Assembly (NCBI GenBank): GCA_963555705.1
Contig: OY743184.1
Coordinates: forward strand, 21,069,859 to 21,133,858
DNA: 64,000 nucleotides
DNA from: Ligustrum vulgare
Taxonomy: Eukaryota > Streptophyta > Magnoliopsida > Lamiales > Oleaceae
Reading direction: 5' to 3'
A program made the translations under genes and the position numbers. Numbering within the stretch: the first letter of the stretch is position 1; every line of letters starts with the position of its first letter. Of this stretch, positions 19,421-29,680 are shown piece by piece. A model generated the notes under the pieces. It worked only from the letters and a program-made list of their open reading frames with translations. It was not told the DNA's origin and ran no database searches.

Positions 19421-19816
19421 TTAGTATTCTGGAACTATAAAGGTTGAGCTTAAGTCGTACACGCATATCAAAGACCTTTTGTGGAAGAAGCTAATTCAGT
19501 AAAGTGATTAATGTACGAAGACAATTATAGACCAGTCAGGGTGGTTCAAAGAGAAGAAGAAATACAAGTGGTATCGTAAAGTGAAAATCCATACTCAGCG
19601 GAGGCTCTTACTAAACTATTTACTTAAATGAAGCCAAATATAAAGGCCTTCGAAGAGTCAGTAATTGGCAAGAAGATAATCGAAGGAGTGTAATGCAAAA
19701 CTAATCACAAGGTGTTCTGGAAAAAAATGTAGCCCTTAAAACCAAACTAATGGTTTATGAGAAATATTATGAAAATAAAATAAAAAAAGAAGAAGCGTTG
19801 CATTACTAAAAAAAAA

Positions 19817-21010
19817 ATGGTTGTATTTGGTCTGGAGCATAACTTACAAAATGAAGTCAAATGGATTGCTAAGAAAAACTCCTACAGACTTGGGGATAAT
19901 TTGATGAAGATTGCAAAGTCAGGGCATGTTCAGGCACAAGATCGATTAATGAAAGTAAATATTGACGATGAAGGAGAATATCGTCCAACCTTTATTAGCC
20001 AATTGCTCAATGAGAAGGTCATTTCCAAGTTAATCTCTTCATTAAAAGAATATAAACATTATCTTGCTTAGGAATATGAACAAATCTCCTGACTAGATAG
20101 AGATTTAGTAGAACATAGATTGCCTACTAAACCTAACTTTAAACCTCATAAGCAACCATCTAGGTGTTTTGCACCTAATGATTACCTGAAGTAAAGAAAG
20201 GAAATGTAGCAATTATTAAAACCTGGTTTCATTAGAACATCCAGGTATGTGAAATGGTTGTCTAATATTGGTCATGTCTTAAAAAGGAAAGGTAAAATGA
20301 AGGTATGCATAGATTTTAGAAATCTAGATCTAGCAACGCCTAAAGATGAATATTCAATACCACAGTAGATTCCTTGGTTGATTCCACTCCTGGACACACC
20401 ATATATTCTTTTATGGATGATTATTCTAGGTTAATCATATTTATATAATTGAATAAGATGTACATAAAACTACTTTTTGATGCTAGAGGCCTTAGAATGT
20501 TATGAATGGGTAGTCATGTCATTTGGCCTAAAGAAGATGTACATAAAATTGCTTTTAGATGCCTAAAGGCCTTGGGATGTTATGAATGGGTAATCATACC
20601 ATTTGCCTAAAGAATGTCGGGGATACTTATCAAAGAGCAATGAATATGATTTTTCATGACATGATTGGTGAATATATTGAGTTTTATATAGATGATATAG
20701 TGATAAAATCACTCAAAAAAGAAAATCATTTTCATCAATTAGAACGATCATTTAAACAAATGAGGCAATACAAATTGATATTGAATCCTTTAAAATGTGC
20801 ATTTGGTGTAAATTCAGACAACTTTTTGGGTTTCTTGGCGCATAACAAGGGAATTGAGTTGGATAAACACTGAAGGCCAAACTGCCTAATAGTAGAAAAG
20901 AATTGCAAGAGTTATTGGGTCAAGTTAATTTATTAAGGTGATTTATTTCCAATTACGCATGGCAAAATAAAGATTTTTTCGCATCTTTTGAAGCTCAAAA
21001 ATCAAGACGA
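19817..21010 (+). pseudogene. Reverse transcriptase remnant of Tat element, copy 2
   Basis: Nearly identical to 13,880-15,070, with the same frameshifts and the same internal 79-base duplication. The YIDD palm motif is present in the frame at 20,586-20,873. Shared lesions show decay before the tandem duplication; a few private changes (for example an extra stop at about 20,366) arose later. Confidence 0.8.
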
Positions 21011-21186
21011 GCTTTCTACATTGGAAAATCAAAGTTTTAGGATAAGATACACATCAAAAGCTAAAAAATTGGAAGAATACCAGAATCTTCGTATTTTTTT
21101 GGATCGCTGAATCGAAAAGTCTTGTAAATACTTTGAATATGACAAAATTAATATTTGCATTTTAATCTAGTCATATTTGAGATAAT

Positions 21187-21655
21187 TGTTGACACATAAA
21201 AATACCAAATTCAAAAGTCTAATATAAAAATAAAAAACATAAGAGCATATTAAGAATATTAAGGCAATGTAGAGGAATTTGAGCGATTGGATGATTGCAA
21301 AGTATATGGACGATTGAGCGCTAAGTAAGCAAAGAAACAATTTCATAGCCTACATCATGATTCAAGGTAATCATTTGGAGCTATTACTAGCAGTTACCAT
21401 GACATTAACAGTTAATGAGAGCGCGGAGGAAGTAAGTTGAATCATCACGAGAAGTTACTAGAAGAAGTAGGCGACAATTATGTAAGTAAGTGAACAACAG
21501 CTATTTCACATCAATTATGAAGACAACGCGGTAAATTAGAAATTCAAAGTAATAAGTAGTAAGTAGAATTTGTGTATATTGTAGATAATTAGACATTTAG
21601 AAGGACAAATAAATTAAAACTTTCAAAACGGATATTTAATTTTCTTATCTAAGAT
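21187..21655 (+). repeat. 3' LTR remnant of the Tat element
   Basis: Starts TGTTGACACATAAAAATACC and matches 7,980-8,021 joined to 9,272-9,690 of the 5' LTR (AATGTAGAGGAATTTG, GATGATTGCAAAGTA, GTAAGCAAAGAAACAATTTC). Agreement stops near 21,655, so the U5 end is missing. The uninterrupted join at 21,215-21,235 is the empty site for element A. Confidence 0.75.
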
Positions 21656-21737
21656 TTTTATTAGAATTTCCTTAAAAATTTGGAGAAATATGTGTGATTA
21701 GAAAATAATTTGAGAAAATGTACCAAACAGAGGCTTA
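21656..21737. mobile_element. MITE fragment
   Basis: AT-rich tail ending TACCAAACAGAGGCTTAA, the typical right end of the Tourist-like/long-AT MITEs here. The left end is not recognisable. It abuts the truncated LTR and may mark the deletion point. Confidence 0.4.
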
Positions 21738-21773
21738 ACATAGACATCGTGCTAAAGGGACCTTAGAGCATTT

Positions 21774-22320
21774 CTAATGGAACGATGTCTACTTTGTACA
21801 TGTAATAAAGACTTTGACATCATATTAAAAAACTTCTCCAATGCAACAATGTTCAATATGCAAATGTGACAAATTATTATTAGTTTTCTAGAAAAATGAA
21901 AGAGAGAAATAATTGATTGGATATAAATTATTACTCCATCCGTTCCACAAAGATAGACTTGTTTTCATTTTTTGTTTGTCCCAAATTATATATACTATTT
22001 TTCTTGTTGATAGTATATTAATGTCTTAATTTTCTAATATATCACTATTTAATATGCATTGTTATCAACAAATATAAACTACACAATATTCAATGTAGGG
22101 ATATATTAGGTAAAATGTAAGTAAATTTATAATTCTATCATATATTAATTATGTTTTTTTAATTTGTATGAAAATAGAAATGACTCTATCTTTATGGGAT
22201 GTAGGGAGTAATAATAAATTAATAGTAGGACAACGTCTAGAGCAATGTCTAGCATTAATTATGCCACATAAAAAAGTAGATAGACATTGTGTCTTGAGTT
22301 GACAATGTCTCATTGGAGTC
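21774..22320. mobile_element. Possible MITE with ACAATGTC inverted words
   Basis: A left GAGCATTTCTAATGGAACGA and a right GACAATGTCTCATTGGAGTC are loosely complementary and surround AT-rich sequence with further CAATGTCTA/GACATTG pairs. It resembles the GAGCATCTCCAATG element at 2,406-2,904 but with much weaker ends. No coding content. Confidence 0.4.
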
Positions 22321-22366
22321 CTTACTTTCACTTGGACGGTTAGACGGGACCCTTTTACTTTCGAGA

Positions 22367-22482
22367 AATGTTAAATGTACAGGTCTGTACTTGTACGGCT
22401 ACTCACTGTAACAGTGAACAGTGATTTTACTGTTCACTGCTATAGTGATGCTACAGTAGCATGTACCTGTAGCATAACTGTT
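22367..22482. repeat. Hairpin-rich insertion between direct repeats
   Basis: CAGTGAACAGT (22,412-22,422) and ACTGTTCACTG (22,429-22,439) form a perfect 11-base stem with a 6-base loop, inside broader TGTACAGGT...ACCTGTAGC ends. It is flanked by direct repeats of TACTTTCACTTGGACGGTTA type at about 22,323 and 22,483, which suggests an insertion with a long target duplication or a small local duplication. Confidence 0.55.
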
Positions 22483-22510
22483 TACTTTCACTTAGACAGT
22501 TAGACGTGCT

Positions 22511-24726
22511 ATTTTTTCTAATTCTATCCATTAGTAGGATGTTGAAATACTTAGATAATGAGTGCTAAGTATTTCTCGTTACTGTTGGGGGAGTAGTTGG
22601 CCGCCATGTAAAGCCTTTTTTGTGCTAGTTTGCAGGTGTACGGAGCCATTTTTTCATCTTGTGAAAAATTTAATATAGGTGCTCAATTTATTGTTTTAAT
22701 AAGTTTGTTCCTAACTTTTAATTTTTTTTGCTAATTCGTATTAAAATTTCATTAGTATTGCATAATTAATGCTAATGATAAAATTTGTTTAAATCCTTGT
22801 TAAATCATCTTATGACCTTCATATATCTAAGTTTATACATTTGGATTATATTTCTTCAATTGGATCAGTGCCTAAAAGTTTTACATGAAACATAGTTTAA
22901 TAAAAGTTACACCATAATTTAACTCGTTAGAAAGAGATTAAGACCAATTTACTCTTCTTTGTTAGTGTTGCCAATAGACAACTTCAACTTATTCGACAGT
23001 GAAAATTGAGAACTAGTTCAGCTTAAGTCAGAACTTGAAAATATAAAATGTATTAAAATAACGTTAGAATTGATCATACTCTTTTACATCTAGTTTCACA
23101 GTAAAATGTTACATTTCATGGATTAGTTTAATAATATTTGTAATTTGAACTTTCTATAAATCAAAAGTTCAAGATTGAGTTATAATTTAAGTTGATGAAT
23201 CAGCATCTGTTTGGCAAACCAAGAGAAACATGTTTTTAAACATGTTTTTTTTTACACAATTTCCCAAACCACTTTTTAACCACACATATTTTCTCTCTCT
23301 AATTTTTAACCACATATCTTACCTAGAAAACATAAAAAAACATGTTTTTAAACAAAAAAAAATTTAACAAACAGATTTTTTTTATAATTCAGACTTTTAT
23401 TTTCTTATATTGTTTACAAACTTAAGTGTTATTTTAATTTTATTTTTATTTTTATAATGGTTACAATTAAATTTGATATATTCATAGTTTGGACTCTAGT
23501 ATACCTTTTTTTGTTATCTCGAGTTCATTTTCTCTTTTTAAAATATAATTAGTCTTCACTATTGAGTCAACTAATTGAGTTTTCTTAACTTAATTTTCTT
23601 CCTTGCACAAATATTATCGAGTAGTAACGTGTTCGGTATACGTATCGAAATGACTTATATGAAAATATTTATTTAATGTGTATATAAAGAAAATATTATG
23701 GATAGAATCGAACCCTAATCGGAATCGAAGGTTCGAGTTTGGGTTTGGTTCCAACAATTACAAGAACCCGAATGATTTCAATTTTGAAATACTCGAAGTA
23801 TAATGGATAATTTCGGGTATTAAAATATCGGTACCAACCGACTCGACGGTCAATCCTACGATGAAAGAAATCAAGAAAATGAGTAGATATCTATGGGAAT
23901 TGAATAATATTATATAAAATAAAAAACAAAAATTCTTCTTGCTCAAGGGCCCCACCCCATTGTTCTTGTGAGGGGGCAGTTGCTGTACTGAAGCCCTCTC
24001 ATAAAAAAGTAGTTGTCATAGGTATTATGGTGAGGAGAGAGAAATTAATTGAATAGTGATTTTAATTTGTTAACTTCTTTACAAACCGTTAGATATTCTT
24101 TTACGCAATGATTATAATTTATAAATAAATTTATAAATAGTATAATTTTTTAAATTATTTTTTAACTACATACATTTTTTTTCTTCAATTTTCAACCACA
24201 CATCTTACTTAGTAAATACAAAAAAATAAAAAAACTCGACTTTTGGGCCACCGAACGGTCATAAACATATATTTTTCAAATCAATTTTTAGCAATACATA
24301 TTTTTCAAATGACTTTTCAACGAACCATTTGATCTAAAAAATATAACATAAAATATTTATATATATATATATATATATATATTTTTTTTAATCAATCAGA
24401 GTCTAATATTATTTTTCATTTTATTTACAGGGGTTAGAAAGTGGGTCGGCCGGTGGACGATAGATAGATATACCACTCTGATTTTGACTTTCCATCAACC
24501 AATTTTTTTCCAACTCTATACTCTTTTGGTAAACATTTGTTTATAAATCTTGTTTATGATTATGAAAGAACAGAAGGCAATATTCCGTTGGATTAATCCT
24601 TTAAAATAAAAAAAAATTTGATTAGTCAAAAAATTTCGTTCATCATTTGTGACTTTTCAATAAAATAGACCAATTTAATGTTTACACGTAATCATTTATA
24701 AACAAAATTTACCAAACAGAGGCTTA
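22511..24726. other. AT-rich non-coding stretch with MITE debris
   Basis: No gene seen. MITE-like pieces: about 23,208-23,382 (CTGTTTGGCAAACC ... AACAAACAG) and 24,528-24,725 (TTGGTAAACATTTGTTTATA ... TTTACCAAACAGAGGC). A (TA)n tract lies at about 24,359-24,380. Confidence 0.45.
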
Positions 24727-24754
24727 GTCTATGTTTGGCTCTCATTATAAAAAA

Positions 24755-24802
<48 letters not shown>

Positions 24803-25013
24803 GTTGATTTTAAAGAATTTATTTGAATATATAATTTTTTGAATGGTGATATTATGAGAACATATGATTAAAAAGTATGGTCTTTTATGAGTTTAGGTGT
24901 AATATTATTTTATTAATAAATGTGTGATTATATATATATATATAGAGGAGAATATCACCATTCAAAAAATTATATATTCAAATAAATTCTTTAAAATCAA
25001 CATCAAACAAGGA
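24727..25013. mobile_element. Foldback element with perfect 53-bp inverted repeat
   Basis: Bases 24,801-24,853 and 24,951-25,003 are exact reverse complements (53 of 53 by direct comparison), separated by 97 bases. The left arm is preceded by a (TA)n tract of about 40 bases and by TCTATGTTTGGCTC. The right arm is followed by CATCAAACAAGGAC, so the outer ends are imperfectly complementary too (ATGTTTGG / TCAAACA). Arms of this length with no mismatch are far younger than the surrounding MITEs, or are kept identical by gene conversion. Confidence 0.85.
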
Positions 25014-25375
25014 CACGTTGATATTAAAATTCATTCGATAATTTAAGAGATTCGACTTAAACAAAAAATTGGGAGGTTCAATGATCAATTTCAATATGCT
25101 TGGAAATCGAACTAATTTGCGTATGTTATTGGTTTGTGATGCAGTAATTTTTGCATTTAACTGGACGAGTTCAGTCCGATGATTATGAAAACTATGTTTG
25201 GCTTTGAAAATTACTTTTCTAGAAAAATAAGTCAAAATGGTGTGAAAATATTTGGTAGGAAATTTTTCTCAATTGTGCTTTAAACACTTGCACACGTAAA
25301 ATATTTTCTATGGCAATGTTTCAATCAAACAAAAAGAAAGAAAATATATTTCTATGGCATATAGATGTAATCAAA
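25014..25375. other. AT-rich stretch, no gene seen
   Basis: Only short frames with no recognisable content. It ends at the TAATCAAA target duplicate of the next element. Confidence 0.4.
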
Positions 25376-26101
25376 TAAAGGGGTGAACGTGATTCGATTT
25401 GATTTGGTTCTGATTTTAAAAGAATCAAATCAAATCATGAACTGATGATTTTTTTTTTTTTAACTAATGAAACCAATTGATTTTTATAAACATATGTAAT
25501 CAAATCAGAACCAAACCGTTCGCTTCTGGTTTGATTCTGGGACCATTACGATGAAGGTCTGATTCACTCCACTCTTCCGTAACCCTATGTGCGTTAGGAA
25601 TGGATTTTGCAATTTGAATTTAGGTTAACTTCTGAGAATTGACGAATTGGGCTGAAGTTTATATATACATAAATTTTAATAAATAAAAATCAACGCCGTT
25701 GATGGTACCAAGGAGCGCAACAATTGCTGTATTGTAAGAGTGCAAATAAAACAGTGTGAATGCATGTCTATAATTGAAAAGAAGATAAATGAATTAAAAT
25801 TATAATTTAGATTTATGATTTAAAAAAATTGTTTAATAGGAAATGTATGGTAAATAATTTTTGTACATTTCAGATTTAAATTTTTTGGTGAGACGAATAC
25901 CTACTGATTTGTAAATATATAAATTAAGTTTGGTTCTTAGTTCTGGTTTTGGAATGAGAATCAGAACTAGAACGAAATCAAATGGTTCTTAATTCTAAGA
26001 ACCAAACCATTATTATTATTATTAAGTAGAATTGAGCCAAATCGCTTGATTTTGTTTGAGTCTGGTTTGATCTGATTTGGATTGGTTATTTTGTCTACCC
26101 C
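25376..26101. mobile_element. hAT-like MITE, about 726 bp, TSD TAATCAAA
   Basis: Starts TAAAGGGGTGAACGTG and ends TTGTCTACCCC, with TAATCAAA at 25,368-25,375 and 26,102-26,109, an 8-base target duplication typical of hAT. Sub-terminal regions are rich in GATTTGATTTGG/CCAAATC-type direct and inverted words (AGAACCAAACC). Non-coding. The same type of GGGGTGAAC terminus occurs at 34,875. Confidence 0.7.
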
Positions 26102-26182
26102 TAATCAAAATATACCCTAAATAGCTTTGGAAATATTTTAAAAATCCCTTTTTACGAGTACTCGTATTATATCTTATGTTAA

Positions 26183-26554
26183 GGCTGTGTTTGATTGCTT
26201 TCTATTTACCTAAAAAATGTCACTTCAAAAAAAATATTTTTTTAATAAATTGTTTGATTGAAGCATTTGGATTAAAAAATATTTTTTGCGTACAAGCCTT
26301 TGATGTACAAATGAAATCATTTTGCTAAGAAGAGGCTTGCTCCATTGCTCAACATGGACAACAATTATGTTGCTCACCTCCAATGGTAAAGTGTCAAGTG
26401 TTCCATTTAAAAATTATTCGAACACTTCGCGCATTTTCATTTGTAGATGGACAACATAATATTGCCCACCTCTAGCAACATAACATTTTCGTTGCTAAGA
26501 ATTTTTTTCCCACAATTTTGCTAAGAAAATCTATCATCAATCAAACATAGTAGG
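26183..26554. mobile_element. MITE-like element with GTGTTTGATTG ends
   Basis: The left GGCTGTGTTTGATTGCTT and right CATCAATCAAACATAGTAGGC form an imperfect inverted repeat. Two related internal segments contain ATGGACAACA...ATTGCTCACCTC. Target duplication not certain. Confidence 0.5.
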
Positions 26555-26936
26555 CAATTGAATGCCCGTACAAGTACAATACGTAATGCTGCGTTTACCA
26601 CCACTCGTGGGACCTTTAGTACCCTTCATCCTGGCATTTAAGGGCACATCCTGCGATTTACCACTCGACAAATGGTTCAGGATAGGGTCGGTTGGGACCC
26701 TCAAGGCGTGGGTTACACATTTTTTTAAAAAGATTGTACGATTATTTACTTCTTTCTTTTTAATATTATTATTCGATATTCATTTACCAACAAAAGTTAC
26801 AAAATTCTCTGTTTCACAGTAAAATTTTGATAAATATAAGTTTAACTTCTTTTAATCAAATATCCAACAAAAACAATATTCCATTAGTATTTTTTGTTTT
26901 TACTTTCCACGGAATATCCTAGAGTCTACTTATTAA

Positions 26937-27094
26937 GCCCCTGTTTAACGATGGAAATTAAAATCGAATCTTTATCGAATTTTGATAAAAGTAGATGAAC
27001 TGTTTGGTTGAAAAATTATGAGATACATGAAACATGTGGTTGTAATTAATTATTAACTTATAAAAATGAAAATTAAAATCTCTCAAACAGAGGC
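26937..27094. mobile_element. Tourist-like MITE, about 158 bp
   Basis: Starts GCCCCTGTTTAACG after TAA and ends CTCAAACAGAGGC before TAG. It contains the family body (TTTTGATAAAAGTAGATGA, ATGTGGTTGTAATTAATTA). Confidence 0.65.
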
Positions 27095-29680
27095 TAGCTA
27101 AATAAGTCATGACTAATTTATAATATGTTTGGATATATTGTGTTAAATTGCACGCAATAATTGCTAAATATATTGCATGCAATCCTTCTTACAAAATCTT
27201 TGCTTAGTTTGTAATTTATAGATATTTTGAATAGAAAGAAATATGTGTGTTTTCGGGTTTGGATTGAAATGGAATTCTCGAAAATCGGGGCTAGAGTGTT
27301 AGACTAGTTTTCTTTTGATAGGGGACACCCATTGGGTGGAATTCGATAATAACTTCAATTTTTTTTTTTTTTTTTGAAGAATTAAAGACAAGAATTCGAG
27401 TTAAACTAAATGCATCTGTTATTTTTTTTCCTTCTTAATCTTACACTACCCACTTCCGTCATTCTCCTACTCTACATTAAATCAAATACATATTTTTTCA
27501 AATGGATATTTTTTTAAAATACAAAATGTATTCCATTGGAATACAATTCTTTTTTGAAAGATAATAAGAATAACCAAGAACCCGATCATTAAACCATATA
27601 TAAACATTTTGAGAACAATATTAATTGATTGCAAATGGTCTTTTACATCCCCTATAAATTTTTAGCTTCTTTAATATTAATAATTGAATAAATAACAATT
27701 AATTCATGTCTAGTTAATACTAATTAATAAGAAAAAAGATAGTGAAATCAATGTACACATGTGATCGTCAAAAGAATATTATCAAAGAACGACCCCCTTT
27801 TTTCAGGAGCTCTTTATACAGACAGATGAGGTTGGTGCAATAATAATGTCACCAAATCTTGATCATGAATTCATGGCATCGTTTGGGAAAAAGCAAAAGC
27901 AAAAAAGGAACCTTAATAATGTCTTACGTTATTTTAAAATTTGGTTATCATTTCACCAAACATATGATTGCCCAACCAAAAGGAATCTCTATCGTCGACG
28001 AATCCAAGGGCAACGTTTTAAATCTCAATTCAAATGACACTGCATAGTCGCGTTCTTACTCTTGATCGGATTTGCGACAAGTCATTTCAAATATTGTTAA
28101 ACCTCTCATTTTAGTTTTTAAATACAGGCGCGAGTTAGATCTTTTAACAAGATTGATATATTAAGCATGTTTGAGGGTCATTTTAAATAGAAATTGGGGT
28201 AAAGTGATTTCTTGAAGAATTTGTGGTTAAAAAGTAGGGAAAATTTTGAGTTTATGTAGAATTTTTTATCGTGTGAATATGTAATTGAAAATGAGTATGA
28301 AAATTACATAATTTATTTTTGAAGGGAGTCAAATAGAGGCTAAGTTAAATTCCAAGACTCGAAAACTATTGTAGCTTTAAACCCTACAATATTATATGAA
28401 CCCTTATACGTGAAAATCCAACTTTAATTAATTAGTTGATTCTGTCTGTTAAAAATTTTGTATTTAAAAATATATTTTTTATGTTTTGGAGGTAAAAATA
28501 TGTGATTAAAAAGTGAAAAGAAAAAAATATGTATAATTAAAAAGTGATTTAAATAATTATTCTGTTTAAAAACATGTTTTTAAAATTTATCTTGTACTTA
28601 GGTAAAAATGATTTTCACCGTGTCAAACTTTATGTTTCTCATTTCTCAAGCAATAACTTTAGCGATGGTAATTTTTCACCCAAGCTCAAATAGTGAAGAT
28701 GAGAAAAAAGTTGCTAAACTAACCCTTCTATTTGGTAACACTATTTTGTTTATAAACTGATTTATTTATAATTTTCAAGTAAAAGTAATTGTTGAAAATT
28801 GAAGAAGGAAAATGTGTGTAGTTAAATAGTGGTTTGAGAAATTGTATGATTTATAAATATCCTCCGTTTGGTAACACTATAATAGTTCAAAAATTGGTGT
28901 ATTTATGATTTTGAGCTAAAATGTGTGGTTGAAAAATGGAAAGAAAAAATATGAATTAAAAAGTGATTTTGAAAACTGTGTCCATTTAGCAAACGAAGGC
29001 AATGTTTTTAAATCATTTTTTACACATTATCGAACACATGATAAGTCGAAAGAAATTTTATTAAATTTTCGTAACACACCCACATAAATCCTCATTAGTT
29101 TTCTCGATATTGAGATGTTCATGATATCCCACCGATATCACCACGGTGATGAATATTGCATCATCGTCCTTATTGTTAAATATCAATACTAATTAAACTC
29201 TACATACTGCTACAAAACAAAGTTAACCAATAAAAAATAAAGATTAATATTTAATCGAAAGGTTGACATTAATAGTCTCGAGAGAACGGCCTCCATATTC
29301 TCAAAAACCATGAAGTAAACTAAAATTGAAATATATAATAATCATATTAAGCTATAGTTATTGGTCTAAATTTCATTTCATTTCGACTCGACTCGACTCG
29401 AATACAAGCACCAGCATGAGTGTAATGCCAAAGATGAATACTAGGAAAAGAAGAAAATGGATTAAATATTGAGAAATGATACCTGCACAAGTATATGTAA
29501 ATAAAGGCGTCTTTACTATAACTACAATTATTCATGAAGGAGTTGTGCTATTTGTACGTATTGATGTATATACTGGATTATATATATCACACTTGATGGA
29601 TATTTATTATTTTATTCATCACATCATCTTTCAAATAAATAATTACACAATTGCAAACACATAATTGATAATCCAATCTT
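27095..29680. other. AT-rich stretch with MITE fragments, no recognised gene
   Basis: Two adjacent long-AT MITE-like pieces lie at about 28,722-28,865 and 28,862-29,010 (CTATTTGGTAACACTATTTT; CCGTTTGGTAACACTATAAT ... TAGCAAACGAAGGC). A 62-codon frame at 27,859-28,047 (with ILKFGYHFTKHMIAQPKGIS) is the only slightly protein-like stretch; I do not recognise it. (CTCGA)n-like CGACTCGACTCGACTCG lies at about 29,384-29,400. Confidence 0.4.

Larger units (their letters stand above)
15127..21066 (+). repeat. Tandem duplication copy 2 (with nested LTR element)
   Basis: Direct repeat of 11,820-15,126. It starts AAAGGAAAAGTCATTAATG and is interrupted after GCATGCAAGC at 15,218 by the nested element, resuming at 18,021 with CAAGCAGTCATTTAACGC. 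Sequence agreement with copy 1 is close to complete over thousands of bases, with scattered single differences only. Confidence 0.9.
7980..21655 (+). mobile_element. Old Ty3/gypsy Tat-type LTR retrotransposon with internal tandem duplication and nested insertions
   Basis: The 5' LTR runs from about 7980 (start decayed to TATTAACACG) to 9830 and is interrupted at 8022-9262. A PBS follows at 9834. Gag, protease and RT remnants run to about 15,126. A second copy of part of gag, protease and RT follows (15,127-21,066), interrupted by a complete LTR element at 15,219-18,020. The 3' LTR starts TGTTGACACA at 21,187 and matches the 5' LTR until about 21,655. The RT block with VCIDFRNLDLATPKDEY and the 'TATCAA..AMN.IFHDM' neighbourhood is gypsy Tat-like. 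Every frame is broken by stops and shifts, so it is inactive. The duplication arrangement is unusual for an LTR element. Confidence 0.8.

Noticed and set aside
26562..26822. 86-codon frame with moderate GC (26,562-26,700)
   Set aside because: Base composition stands out locally, but the residues match nothing I know and the second half is low-complexity; could be an old MITE end.
27859..28047. 62-codon frame with ILKFGYHFTKHMIAQPKG
   Set aside because: Slightly protein-like but no family recognised, overlapped by another frame, and no promoter or splice context; not called as a gene.
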